Below, one piece after another: positions 25,226 to 34,207 of a DNA stretch of 64,000 bases (position 1 is the stretch's first letter; every line of letters begins with the position of its first letter). The notes under the pieces were generated by a model. The model made no database searches, was not told the DNA's origin, and saw only the letters and a list, made by a program, of their open reading frames with translations. A program made the position numbers and the translations under genes. This DNA comes from Aquipseudomonas alcaligenes_A (GTDB taxonomy: Bacteria > Pseudomonadota > Gammaproteobacteria > Pseudomonadales > Pseudomonadaceae). The stretch lies in the NCBI GenBank assembly GCA_048595745.1, contig CP184361.1; one strand, given 5' to 3'.

Positions 25226-26575
25226 ATGGCCAAGCACAAATCCCTGCGCTTCCAGCCTGCTGGTGGTGAGCGCAAGACCCAGGTGCCGGTAGGCAAGAAG
25301 CAGAAGCTCTCCATCGAGCGTCTGGCCAACGACGGCCGCGGCATCGCCTTCGTCGAGGGGCGCAGTTGGTTCGTCGCCGGTGCGCTGGCCGGCGAGGAGG
25401 TCGAGGCACGCGTGCTGGCCGCCCGCGCCCAGGTGGTGGAGGCGCGCAGCGAGCGCGTACTGACCCCTTCTGCGCTGCGCCGCGAGCCTGCCTGCGCACA
25501 TGCTGGCCGCTGCGGTGGCTGCACCCTGCAGCACCTGCCGCATGCCGAGCAGCTTGCCCTGAAACAGCGCAGCCTGGCCGAACAGATGCAGCGCCAGGCC
25601 GGCGTCGAACCGGATGAGTGGGCGGCGCCGTTGACCGGCCCCGAGCTGGGCTACCGGCGCCGCGCGCGCATCGCCGTGCGTTGGGACGTCAAGGGCAAGC
25701 GCCTGGAGGTCGGCTTCCGTGCCGCTGCCAGCCAGGACATCGTCGCCATCGACGACTGCCCGGTGCTGGTACAACCCTTGCAGCCGATCTTGCGTGCGCT
25801 GCCGGCGCTGCTGCGGACGCTGGACAAGCCCCAGGCCCTCGGTCACGTCGAGCTGTTCCACGGTACCCAGGCAGCCCTGCTGCTGCGCCATACCGCGCCG
25901 CTGGGCGAGGCCGATCTGCAGCGCCTGCGCGCCTTCTGTGCCGAGCACCAGGCGCAGCTGTGGTTGCACGGCACTGGCGAGCCTGAGCCCGATGTGCCGG
26001 CGCAGCGCCTGGGCTATCGCCTGGAACCCTGGACCCTGGAGCTGCAGTACCGCCCGGGCGATTTCGTGCAGGTCAATGGTGCGGTCAATCAGGCCATGGT
26101 CGAACAGGCGCTAGACTGGTTGGCGCCGCAGACTGGCGAGCGGGTACTGGACCTGTTCTGCGGCCTGGGCAACTTCGCCCTGCCGCTGGCGCAGCGGGTC
26201 GGCGAAGTGGTGGCGGTGGAAGGCGTGCAGGCCATGGTGGCGCGGGCGCGGGAAAATGCCGCGGCCAACGACTTGGGCAATCTGCACTTTTTCCAGTCCG
26301 ACCTGTCGAAGCCGCTGGCCGATGCGCCCTGGGCCGCCCGCGGCTTCGACGCGATACTGCTCGACCCGCCCCGTGACGGCGCGTTCGAGGTGGTCAAGGA
26401 GATTCACCGACTGGGCGCCCGGCGCCTGGTCTATGTGTCCTGCAACCCGGCGACCCTGGCGCGCGATGCCGCCGAGCTGGTCCGGCAGGGCTACCGGCTG
26501 AAGCGGGCCGGGATTCTCGACATGTTCCCGCAGACGGCGCATGTGGAGGCGATGGCGTTATTCGAGAGGGGCTAG
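25226..26575 (+). CDS. rlmD: 23S rRNA m5U1939 methyltransferase RlmD
   Basis: SAM-dependent enzyme that methylates U1939 of 23S rRNA. The product is 449 residues. N-terminal TRAM domain (KKQKLSIERLANDGRGIAFV ~20-75), iron-sulphur cysteines in CAHAGRCGGCTLQ (~91-103), SAM motif VLDLFCGLGNFALPLA (~306), catalytic Cys in VYVSCNPATLARD (~402) and base VEAMALFERG at the end. It is full length and close behind cysM, an arrangement conserved in Pseudomonas. Confidence 0.95.
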   Translation: MAKHKSLRFQPAGGERKTQVPVGKKQKLSIERLANDGRGIAFVEGRSWFVAGALAGEEVEARVLAARAQVVEARSERVLTPSALRREPACAHAGRCGGCTLQHLPHAEQLALKQRSLAEQMQRQAGVEPDEWAAPLTGPELGYRRRARIAVRWDVKGKRLEVGFRAAASQDIVAIDDCPVLVQPLQPILRALPALLRTLDKPQALGHVELFHGTQAALLLRHTAPLGEADLQRLRAFCAEHQAQLWLHGTGEPEPDVPAQRLGYRLEPWTLELQYRPGDFVQVNGAVNQAMVEQALDWLAPQTGERVLDLFCGLGNFALPLAQRVGEVVAVEGVQAMVARARENAAANDLGNLHFFQSDLSKPLADAPWAARGFDAILLDPPRDGAFEVVKEIHRLGARRLVYVSCNPATLARDAAELVRQGYRLKRAGILDMFPQTAHVEAMALFERG

Positions 26576-26655
26576 GAAGCCCCTGTAATCCGACTGGCCC
26601 AGAGAAGGTCAGAGCTAATCCGGCGGGGCGTGACTCGCCGTAGGGAAGGCAGAAA

Positions 26656-28902
26656 ATGGTACAGGTCAGAGCACACCAGCCGATCAACCTCGACGGCAGC
26701 ATCAACCTCGAGGCCTGGCTGGACCATACGCTGAGCGTCGACCCGGCGCTCGACCGCGAGGCCCTCAAGGTGGCCTGCGAGTTCGCCCGCGAGGTCGAGC
26801 AGCAGGCCAATGCCGCGCAGAACCTCTGGGCGGAGGGTAACTCCAGTTTCCAGACCGGCCTGGAGATCGCCGAGATCCTCGCCGACCTCAAGCTGGACCA
26901 GGACAGCCTGGTGGCGGCGGTGATCTACCGCGCCGTGCGCGAGGGCAAGACCACGCTCAAGGTGGTGCAGGAGAAGTTTGGCGCGGTGGTGGCCAAGCTG
27001 ATCGAAGGCGTGCTGCGCATGGCCGCCATCAGCAACAGCATCAACCCGCGCGAGTCGGTGGTGGTCGGCTCGCAGACGCAGGTGGAGAACCTGCGCAAGA
27101 TGCTGGTGGCCATGGTCGACGACGTGCGCGTGGCACTGATCAAGCTGGCCGAGCGCACCTGCGCCATCCGCGCAGTCAAGCATGCCGATGACGAGAAGCG
27201 CCTGCGTGTGGCCCGCGAGGTGTTCGACATCTACGCGCCGCTGGCCCACCGCCTCGGCATCGGCCATATCAAGTGGGAGCTGGAGGACATCTCCTTCCGC
27301 TACCTCGAGCCGGAGCAGTACAAGCAGATCGCCAAGCTGCTGCACGAGCGCCGTCTCGACCGCGAGCAGTACATCAACGATGTGATGAAGCAGCTGCGCG
27401 ACGAACTCTCCGCCACCGGCATCAAGGCTGACATCAGCGGCCGCGCCAAGCACATCTACTCGATCTGGCGGAAAATGCAGCGCAAGGGCCTGCAGTTCAG
27501 CCAGATCTACGACGTGCGCGCGGTGCGTGTGCTGGTGCCGGAAGTGCGCGACTGCTACACCGCGCTCGGCATCGTGCATACCCTGTGGCGGCACATTCCC
27601 AAGGAGTTCGACGACTACATCGCCAACCCCAAGGAAAACGGCTACCGCTCACTGCACACCGCGGTGATCGGCCCGGACGGCAAGGTGCTGGAGGTGCAGA
27701 TCCGCACCAATGCCATGCATGAAGAGGCCGAGCTCGGCGTCTGCGCGCACTGGAAGTACAAGGGTACCGACGCCAAGGGTGGCTCCGACCACTACGAAGA
27801 GAAGATGGCCTGGCTGCGCCAGGTGCTGGAGTGGCACGAGGAGCTGGGCGACATCGGCGGCCTGGCCGAGCAGCTCAAGGTCGATATCGAGCCGGATCGG
27901 GTCTACGTGTTCACCCCGGACGGCCATGCCATCGACCTGCCCAAGGGCGCCACGCCGCTGGACTTCGCCTACCGCGTGCACACCCAGATCGGCCACAACT
28001 GCCGTGGAGCCAAGATCAACGGGCGCATCGTGCCGCTGACCTACAGCCTGCACACCGGTGAGCAGGTGGAGATCATCACCAGCAAGAACGGCGCACCGAG
28101 CCGCGACTGGCTCAACCCCAACCTGGGCTACATCACCACCAGCCGCGCGCGGGCGAAGATCGTCCACTGGTTCAAGCTGCAGGACCGCGAGCAGAACGTC
28201 GCGGCCGGCAAGGCCATGCTCGAGCGCGACCTGTCGCGCCTGGCGCTGGCGGCCGTGGACTTCGCCAAGCTGGCGGAAAAGTGCAACCTGAAGACGGTCG
28301 AGGACATGTACGCCGCCCTCGGCGCCGGCGACCTGCGCCTGGCCCATGCGGTCAACCTGGCCCAGCAGCAGGTCGAGCCGGAGCGTGGCAACGAGCAGCT
28401 GGAGCTGATCCCGCGCCGCGCCAGTGCACCGCGCCCGGGCAAGCGCGGCGATATCCAGATTCAGGGCGTCGGCAACCTGCTGACGCAGATGGCCGGCTGC
28501 TGCCAGCCGCTGCCGGGTGATCCGATCGTCGGCTACATCACGGTCGGCCGTGGCGTCTCCATCCACCGCCAGGACTGCGCCTCGGTGCTGCAACTGGAGG
28601 GGCGCGAGCCGGAGCGGATCATCCAGGTCAGCTGGGGGCCGGTACCGGTGCAGACCTACCCGGTGGATATCGTGATCAAGGCCTACGACCGTTCCGGCCT
28701 GCTGCGCGACGTGACCCAGGTGCTGCTCAACGAGCGCATCAACGTGCTGGCGGTGAACACCCGCTCGAACAAGGAGGACAACACTGCCTCCATGCAGCTG
28801 ACCATCGAGATTCCCGGGCTGGACGCGTTGTCGCGCCTGCTCGCGCGCATCTCCCAGCTGCCCAACATCATCGAGGCGCGGCGCAACCGCTCCGGCAATT
28901 GA
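26656..28902 (+). CDS. relA: (p)ppGpp synthetase RelA
   Basis: Ribosome-associated synthetase producing (p)ppGpp when uncharged tRNA enters the A site. The product is 748 residues. The N-terminal HD-like domain (~50-200) lacks the HD pair and is inactive for hydrolysis (ERTCAIRAVKHADDEKRLRV). The synthetase domain (~245-380) has RAKHIYSIWRKMQRK and YDVRAVRVLV, with the acidic EFDDYIANPKENGYRSLHT motif of the RelA type. TGS (~410-470, VYVFTPDGHAIDLPKGATPL), zinc-finger region with CCQPLPGDPIVGY, and ACT (~675-748) domains follow. Confidence 0.96.
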   Translation: MVQVRAHQPINLDGSINLEAWLDHTLSVDPALDREALKVACEFAREVEQQANAAQNLWAEGNSSFQTGLEIAEILADLKLDQDSLVAAVIYRAVREGKTTLKVVQEKFGAVVAKLIEGVLRMAAISNSINPRESVVVGSQTQVENLRKMLVAMVDDVRVALIKLAERTCAIRAVKHADDEKRLRVAREVFDIYAPLAHRLGIGHIKWELEDISFRYLEPEQYKQIAKLLHERRLDREQYINDVMKQLRDELSATGIKADISGRAKHIYSIWRKMQRKGLQFSQIYDVRAVRVLVPEVRDCYTALGIVHTLWRHIPKEFDDYIANPKENGYRSLHTAVIGPDGKVLEVQIRTNAMHEEAELGVCAHWKYKGTDAKGGSDHYEEKMAWLRQVLEWHEELGDIGGLAEQLKVDIEPDRVYVFTPDGHAIDLPKGATPLDFAYRVHTQIGHNCRGAKINGRIVPLTYSLHTGEQVEIITSKNGAPSRDWLNPNLGYITTSRARAKIVHWFKLQDREQNVAAGKAMLERDLSRLALAAVDFAKLAEKCNLKTVEDMYAALGAGDLRLAHAVNLAQQQVEPERGNEQLELIPRRASAPRPGKRGDIQIQGVGNLLTQMAGCCQPLPGDPIVGYITVGRGVSIHRQDCASVLQLEGREPERIIQVSWGPVPVQTYPVDIVIKAYDRSGLLRDVTQVLLNERINVLAVNTRSNKEDNTASMQLTIEIPGLDALSRLLARISQLPNIIEARRNRSGN

Positions 28903-28910
28903 GTTGGTAA

Positions 28911-29012
28911 CTCCCTCTCCCTTTGGGAGAGGGGTGGGGTGAGGGTGCCATCGGCGACTCGGAGCTGCCTGGAGCCCCTCACCCCCGGCCCCTCTCCCGG
29001 CGGGAGAGGGGA
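28911..29012. repeat. CCCTCTCCC palindromic intergenic repeat, second locus
   Basis: This repeat between relA and mazG has two hairpins, CCCTCTCCC-TTT-GGGAGAGGG and CCCCTCTCCCG-GCGGGAGAGGGG. The segments GGGGTGAGGG and CCCCTCACCCC can also pair across it. It is related to the repeat at 11791 and has the composite shape of non-autonomous mobile repeats. Confidence 0.85.
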
Positions 29013-29042
29013 ACGTGTGGCCCCATTCTTCGAGACTGACTC

Positions 29043-29882
29043 ATGCAAGACACTTATTCCCTCGATGACCTGCTGCACCTGATGGCGCGCCTGCGTGACC
29101 CGCAACACGGCTGCCCCTGGGACCTCAAGCAGAACTACGCGACCATCGTGCCCTATACCCTGGAAGAGGCCTACGAGGTGGCCGATGCCATCGAGCGTGG
29201 CGACTTCGACCATCTGCCCGGCGAGCTGGGCGACCTGCTGTTCCAGGTCGTCTACTACAGCCAGCTGGCCAGGGAGGAGGGGCGCTTCGAGTTCGCCCAG
29301 GTGGTCGATGGCATTACCCGCAAGCTGATTCGCCGCCACCCACACGTGTTCCCTGATGGTGACCTGTACGGCGCGCCGGATGCGGCGAAGCTGGAAGAGG
29401 CGGCGGTCAAGCAGCGCTGGGAGGAACTCAAGGCCGAGGAACGGGCCGAGAAGGCCGCGGCGCCGGAGCAGCTGTCGCTGCTCGACGATGTGCCCACGGC
29501 GCTGCCGGCGCTGTCGCGTGCCGCCAAGCTGCAGAAGCGCGCGGCCCAGGTCGGTTTCGACTGGCCCGAGGCGCTGCCGGTGGTGGACAAGGTCCGCGAG
29601 GAACTCGACGAAGTGCTGGAGGCCATGAGCGAGAACGATGCCGAGGCCATCGCCGAGGAGATCGGCGACCTGCTGTTCGTCGTCACCAACCTGGCGCGGC
29701 ACCTCAAGGTCGACCCGGAAGCTGCCCTGCGCGGGGCCAACGGCAAATTCGAGCGGCGCTTCCGCCATATCGAACAGGCATTGCGCGAAGCCGGCCGGTC
29801 CATCGAGAATTGCAGCCTGGAAGAGCTGGATGCCCTGTGGGGCGAAGCCAAGAAACTGGAAAAACTGCAGCCTGGCTGCTGA
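29043..29882 (+). CDS. mazG: Nucleoside triphosphate pyrophosphohydrolase MazG
   Basis: Hydrolyses NTPs and dNTPs to monophosphates, and is linked to lowering ppGpp stress in E. coli. The product is 279 residues, a little over the usual 265. Two MazG repeats: metal ligands EEAYEVADAIERGDFDHLPGE with ELGDLLFQVVYY (~40-70), and EELDEVLEAM...EIGDLLFVVTNLARHL (~180-225). The pairing with upstream relA is conserved in Gammaproteobacteria and fits a shared role in nucleotide control. Confidence 0.94.
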   Translation: MQDTYSLDDLLHLMARLRDPQHGCPWDLKQNYATIVPYTLEEAYEVADAIERGDFDHLPGELGDLLFQVVYYSQLAREEGRFEFAQVVDGITRKLIRRHPHVFPDGDLYGAPDAAKLEEAAVKQRWEELKAEERAEKAAAPEQLSLLDDVPTALPALSRAAKLQKRAAQVGFDWPEALPVVDKVREELDEVLEAMSENDAEAIAEEIGDLLFVVTNLARHLKVDPEAALRGANGKFERRFRHIEQALREAGRSIENCSLEELDALWGEAKKLEKLQPGC

Positions 29883-29896
29883 GTGATGAGAACCCC

Positions 29897-30436
29897 ATGA
29901 GCCTTTCCCTCCGCGACCAGCTGCTGAAAGCCGGCCTGGTCAATGAAAAGCAGGCCAAGCAGGCCGGCAAGCAGAAACAGAAGCAGCAGCGCCTGGAGAA
30001 GAAGAACCAGGTCGAAGTCGACGATTCGCAAAAGCAGGCCGCCCTGCAGGCCATGGCCGAGAAGCAGGCCCGCGACCAGGAACTGAACCGCCAGCAGCAG
30101 GAGAAGGCCCAGCAGAAGGCCATCGCCGCGCAGATCAAGCAGCTGATCGAGACCAGCCGCTTGCCCAAGATCAACGGTGAGGACTACTACAACTTCGTCG
30201 ACGACAAGAAGGTCAAGCGCATCGCGGTGAACAACCTGATGCGCGACAAGCTCAGCCGTGGCTCGCTGGCCATCGTCCGCCATGGCGGCGCCTACGAGGT
30301 GATTCCGCGCGAGGCTGCGCTGAAGATCCAGGAGCGTGACGCGCAGCGCATCGTCCTGCTCAACACCCAGACGGAAGGGCCGGACGAGGATGATCCTTAC
30401 GCCGCCTACCAGATCCCCGATGATCTGATGTGGTGA
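29897..30436 (+). CDS. DUF2058 nucleic-acid-associated protein (YaiL-like)
   Basis: The product is 179 residues. The N-terminal half is highly charged, rich in Lys and Gln, and probably coiled-coil (KQAGKQKQKQQRLEKKNQVE, then AMAEKQARDQELNRQQQEKA). The compact C-terminal domain contains DYYNFVDDKKVKRIAVNNLM (~100-120) and GGAYEVIPREAALKIQERD. The family is described as nucleoprotein-associated with unclear function. It is 14 bases behind mazG and ends at a strong terminator. Confidence 0.9.
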   Translation: MSLSLRDQLLKAGLVNEKQAKQAGKQKQKQQRLEKKNQVEVDDSQKQAALQAMAEKQARDQELNRQQQEKAQQKAIAAQIKQLIETSRLPKINGEDYYNFVDDKKVKRIAVNNLMRDKLSRGSLAIVRHGGAYEVIPREAALKIQERDAQRIVLLNTQTEGPDEDDPYAAYQIPDDLMW

Positions 30437-30437
30437 C

Positions 30438-30465
30438 GAAAAAGCCGGGCTTGCCCGGCTTTTTC
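30438..30465 (+). terminator. Terminator of the mazG-DUF2058 operon
   Basis: Hairpin AAAAAGCCGGGC-TT-GCCCGGCTTTTT begins two bases after the stop. Confidence 0.93.
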
Positions 30466-30481
30466 CTGTCTGCAAACACAA

Positions 30482-30506
30482 AGAAGCCGGGACAGACCCG
30501 GCTTCT
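30482..30506 (-). terminator. Terminator of the purM-purN-DUF3108 operon
   Basis: Hairpin AGAAGCCGGG-ACAGA-CCCGGCTTCT has, on the minus strand, a following TTTGTGTTTG run. It faces the convergent operon. Confidence 0.75.
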
Positions 30507-30522
30507 GGCATGACACGGCGCC

Positions 30523-31239
30523 TTACTCGGCGAGGCCCTCGACGGTGCGCCCGTCGACCTGGCCGTCCTTGAGCATGATCTGGTATTCCTTGCCGTCCTT
30601 CTCCACCTGGTGCAGGCGCACCAGCAGGTAATCCCAGTCCTTGGCGAACCACAGCACGGTCTTGCGGCTGCTCTGGGTCGGGTCGCGTACGCGCTCGACC
30701 TTGATCGCGTCAATCAGCCCGGCCTTGGTGCGTACGCGCTCCTCGCCGAGTACGCGGAAGTCGTAGGTCTCGATCTCGTCACCGTCGATCACCTGGTAGC
30801 TCATGCTCTGCTTGCCGGCCGCCACGTCGTGCTGCAGCACCAGCTGGTAGGTCGACTTGTCCATCAGGCCGCGGTTGAGCGGGAAGCGCACCGGTTCGCC
30901 GCGGTCGTTGCCCAGTACCTGCTTCTCGGTCCAGTCGAAGTCCAGCTCGATCTGCTTGGACTTGCCCAGGCCGCTGCGGTCGAAGCGATAGGTCAGCGGC
31001 AGGAAGGCGTCGCTTTCCATGCGCAGGGTGCTGGTTTCCTTGAGGCTGGCGACCAGCATGGAGGCCTCGAAGTCCAGCTCCCAGCGGCCGTTATCCAGGG
31101 CCTTGAGGCTGCGCCCGGCGGTACCGCTGATCGGTACCTGCTTCCAGTCGGCGGTGTAGCTGGCGGAGAAGGGCTTGAGCTCCAGGGCCTGCACCGGCAG
31201 GGCCAGGAGGGCGAGCAGCATCAGCAGAACGCGGGGCAT
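30523..31239 (-). CDS. DUF3108 periplasmic protein
   Basis: The product is 238 residues. The signal peptide (1-18, LMLLALLALPVQA-LEL) leads to a beta-rich domain beginning FSASYTADWKQVPISGTAGR, typical of DUF3108, with LPLTYRFDRSGLGKSKQIEL and YDFRVLGEERVRTKAGLIDA. The fold resembles LolA-like or outer-membrane-associated barrels; function unknown. It follows purN by eight bases and probably shares its transcript, a conserved order in Pseudomonas. Confidence 0.9.
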   Translation of the reverse strand: MPRVLLMLLALLALPVQALELKPFSASYTADWKQVPISGTAGRSLKALDNGRWELDFEASMLVASLKETSTLRMESDAFLPLTYRFDRSGLGKSKQIELDFDWTEKQVLGNDRGEPVRFPLNRGLMDKSTYQLVLQHDVAAGKQSMSYQVIDGDEIETYDFRVLGEERVRTKAGLIDAIKVERVRDPTQSSRKTVLWFAKDWDYLLVRLHQVEKDGKEYQIMLKDGQVDGRTVEGLAE

Positions 31240-31247
31240 GGAGTCTC

Positions 31248-31895
31248 CTATGGGCGGATCAGGTGTCCGGTGGCCGGCAGGTCCTTGCCGTCCAGTTGTG
31301 CGCCGGTCTTACCCAGCTTCAGGCGGCCTTCGGCGAACCAGCGCATGGCCAGGGGGTAGACATGGTGTTCCTGGCGGTGCACGCGCTGGGCCAGACTTTC
31401 CGGCGTGTCGTCAGACTCTACCGGCACCACGGCTTGTACGACCAGTGGTCCGCCATCGAGTTCCTCGGTGACGAAATGCACGCTGCAACCATGTTCGCGG
31501 TCGCCGGCCTCCAGCGCGCGCTGGTGGGTGTGCAGGCCTTTGTACTTGGGCAGCAGCGAGGGATGGATATTCAGCAGGCGGCCCTCGTAGTGACGCACGA
31601 AGTCACCGGTGAGGATGCGCATGAAGCCGGCCAGCACCACCAGCTGCGGGTCGAAGCCGTCGATGGCTTCGATCAGCGCGGCATCGAAGGCCTCGCGGCC
31701 GTCGAACTGCTTATGGTCGAGCACCCTGGTCGGGATACCGGCGTTCTGCGCGCGAACCAGGCCGTAGGCATCGGCGCGGTTGGAAATCACCGCGGCGATG
31801 CGCGCCGGATTGCCGTCCTGGGCGATGCTGTCGATCAGGGCCTGCAGGTTGCTGCCGGACCCCGAGATCAGCACCACGACATTGCAGTCGGCCAT
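31248..31895 (-). CDS. purN: Phosphoribosylglycinamide formyltransferase 1
   Basis: Transfers formyl from 10-formyltetrahydrofolate to GAR in purine synthesis. The product is 215 residues. The N-terminal phosphate loop is VVLISGSGSNLQALI. The catalytic Asn-His-Asp set is in LLNIHPSLLPKYKGLHTHQR (~105-124) and GCSVHFVTEELDGGPLV (~134-150). The ATG overlaps the purM stop by one base (TGATG), so translation is coupled. Confidence 0.96.
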   Translation of the reverse strand: MADCNVVVLISGSGSNLQALIDSIAQDGNPARIAAVISNRADAYGLVRAQNAGIPTRVLDHKQFDGREAFDAALIEAIDGFDPQLVVLAGFMRILTGDFVRHYEGRLLNIHPSLLPKYKGLHTHQRALEAGDREHGCSVHFVTEELDGGPLVVQAVVPVESDDTPESLAQRVHRQEHHVYPLAMRWFAEGRLKLGKTGAQLDGKDLPATGHLIRP

Positions 31896-32953
31896 CAGTG
31901 GGCTTTCAGGTTGTTCAGCACGACCTGCTCGGCACCTTCGGCGGCCTGGGCGATCTGGCCGATCACCCACGGGGTTTCGCCGGAAGCACGCAGGCTGGCC
32001 AGGGTGGCCTCGACCTGGTCCTGAGCGACGCAGATGACCATGCCGACGCCGCAGTTCAGTACGCGGTGCATCTCGTGCTCGTCGACGTTGCCCTTTTCCT
32101 GCAGCCAGTCGAACACCGCCGGGCGGGTCCAGCTGGCCACGTCGATCACGGCCTGGGCGCCTTGCGGCAGCACGCGCGGGATGTTGTCGAGCAGGCCGCC
32201 GCCGGTGATGTGGGCCATGGCCTTCACCGCGCCGGTGTCCTTGATCAGTTTGAGCAGCGGCTTGACGTAGATGCGCGTCGGCGCCATCAGCAGGTCGGCC
32301 AGCTTCTGGCCGTTCAGCTCGGTGGCTTCGATGTCGGCCCCGCTGACTTCGATGATCTTGCGGATCAGCGAGTAGCCGTTGGAGTGCGGGCCGGAGGAGG
32401 GCAGGGCGATCAGGGCATCGCCGGTGACCACTTTCGAGCCGTCGATGATCTCGGCCTTTTCCACCACGCCGACACAGAAGCCGGCCAGGTCGTAGTCTTC
32501 GCCTTCGTACATGCCCGGCATCTCGGCGGTCTCGCCACCGACCAGGGAGCAGCCGGCCAGCTCGCAGCCGGCGCCGATGCCGGTGACCACGGTGGCTGCC
32601 ACGTCGACGTTGAGCTTGCCGGTGGCGTAGTAGTCGAGGAAGAACAGCGGCTCGGCGCCGCACACCACCAGATCGTTGACGCACATGGCGACCAGGTCCT
32701 GGCCGATGCTGTCGTGTTTGTTCAGGTTCAGTGCCAGGCGCAGCTTGGTACCGACGCCGTCGGTGCCGGACACCAGCACCGGCTGCTTGTAGCCGGCGGG
32801 GATTTCACACAGGGCGCCGAAACCACCCAGGCCGCCCATGACTTCCGGACGCGCAGTGCGCTTGGCCACGCCTTTGATGCGCTCGACCAGGGCTTCGCCG
32901 GCGTCGATGTCGACACCTGCATCCTTGTAGCTGATGGAGGGTTGCTTGCTCAT
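31895..32953 (-). CDS. purM: Phosphoribosylformylglycinamidine cyclo-ligase (AIR synthetase)
   Basis: ATP-dependent ring closure of FGAM to AIR, the fifth step of purine synthesis. The product is 352 residues. Motifs: GGFGALCEIP (~44), LVSGTDGVGTKLRLA (~59-73), VNDLVVCGAEPLFFLDYYATG (~92-112), GGETAEMPGMY (~139) and HITGGGLLDNIPR (~245). Full length. It is followed directly by purN and diverges from the DUF2066 gene across about 200 bp that hold the promoters. Confidence 0.97.
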   Translation of the reverse strand: MSKQPSISYKDAGVDIDAGEALVERIKGVAKRTARPEVMGGLGGFGALCEIPAGYKQPVLVSGTDGVGTKLRLALNLNKHDSIGQDLVAMCVNDLVVCGAEPLFFLDYYATGKLNVDVAATVVTGIGAGCELAGCSLVGGETAEMPGMYEGEDYDLAGFCVGVVEKAEIIDGSKVVTGDALIALPSSGPHSNGYSLIRKIIEVSGADIEATELNGQKLADLLMAPTRIYVKPLLKLIKDTGAVKAMAHITGGGLLDNIPRVLPQGAQAVIDVASWTRPAVFDWLQEKGNVDEHEMHRVLNCGVGMVICVAQDQVEATLASLRASGETPWVIGQIAQAAEGAEQVVLNNLKAH

Positions 32954-33150
32954 GGGTTCGGGCCTTTAGAAAGGGAGAATGCTGTGGGCGACCGGTGCGG
33001 CAGCGGGCCGGTCCGCGAAGGCGCGCGATTTTATCAGGCTTGCCCGCCAGCGGCCACCGGGCGCGACGGTTGCCGGGGGGCAGGCGGCTGTTTAAGGTAT
33101 AGCCCTTCGCGTGCCGCTCAGGCACAGCCTTTCCAGCCGAGACCCGATCG

Positions 33151-34176
33151 ATGCGCCTGTCCGCCCGCCTGTTTGCCCTCTGCTTCCCGCTGTTCAGCCT
33201 GCCGGCCCTGGCCGCGCCGGTCAGCGGCCTCTATCAGGTGCGCGAGGCGGTGACCAGCCAGCAGCCGGAGGAGCGCAGCGCCGCGCTCAACCGTGCCCTG
33301 GAGACCCTGGTCCTGCGCCTGACCGGCGACGCCAAGGCACTGCAGAGCCCAGCCCTGGAAGGAGTGCGCCAGGACCCGCAACAGCTGGTCAGCCAGTATT
33401 TCTACGAGGGCGAAACCCTGGTGGTGGACTTCGATCCGCTGACCACCGAGAACAAGCTGCGCCAGGCCGGCCTGCCGCTGTGGGGCGCCAACCGCCCGGC
33501 GATCCTGACCTGGTGGCTGAACAGCAGTGCCGAGGGCGCCAGCCTGGTCGGTGATGGTCAGGAAGCCGCCGCGCCGCTGCAGCAGGCCGCGCAGCACCGT
33601 GGCCTGCCGCTGCGCCTGCCGCTGGCGGACCTGCAGGAGCAGTTGGCCGCCACGCCGGAGAACCTTGGTGCCACGCAGCCGGACGCACTGCGTGAGCCCT
33701 CCGAGCGCTATGCCGCCGATGCGCTGCTGGCCGTGCAGGCCCGCGAGGATGGCGGCCAGTGGCAGGCCGAGTGGCGCCTGTGGCTGGGCGATGCGCGCGA
33801 GCAGGGCAAGGCCCAGGGCGCCGATCCGCAAGCCCTGGCCGATGCCGTGCTGCTGGCCGTGAGCGAGCGCTTGGCGCCGCGCTTCCTGGTCAAACCGGGC
33901 GCGGCCAGTGCCCTGACCCTGGAAGTCCAGGGCGCCAACCTCGGCCGTTTCGCCGAACTGGAACGTCTGCTCGAGCCCTTTGCCGCGCGCCTGCTGCGGG
34001 CCAAGGGCGATCTGCTGGTGTGGCAGGTCAATGCCAGCGCCGAACAGCTGCGCGCCCAGCTGGCGCTGGCGGGGCTGCAGGAAGTGCCGGCCGATGCCGC
34101 TCCGCTGGATGCCGCCGGCAGCCCGCAGGCCGCCCCCGCGGCGGCACCGGCCAACCTGATGCGTTTCCGCTGGTAA
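33151..34176 (+). CDS. DUF2066 periplasmic protein
   Basis: The product is 341 residues with a signal peptide (1-21, LFALCFPLFSLPALA-APV). The start VSGLYQVREAVTSQQPEERS-AALNRALETLVLRLTGD is typical of DUF2066, found upstream of a permease and hda in Pseudomonas. There is a Pro/Ala-rich tail before the terminal NLMRFRW. Function unknown. Confidence 0.9.
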   Translation: MRLSARLFALCFPLFSLPALAAPVSGLYQVREAVTSQQPEERSAALNRALETLVLRLTGDAKALQSPALEGVRQDPQQLVSQYFYEGETLVVDFDPLTTENKLRQAGLPLWGANRPAILTWWLNSSAEGASLVGDGQEAAAPLQQAAQHRGLPLRLPLADLQEQLAATPENLGATQPDALREPSERYAADALLAVQAREDGGQWQAEWRLWLGDAREQGKAQGADPQALADAVLLAVSERLAPRFLVKPGAASALTLEVQGANLGRFAELERLLEPFAARLLRAKGDLLVWQVNASAEQLRAQLALAGLQEVPADAAPLDAAGSPQAAPAAAPANLMRFRW

Positions 34177-34207
34177 AGTCCCCATCAATAGCGACGGAGT
34201 GCCTGAG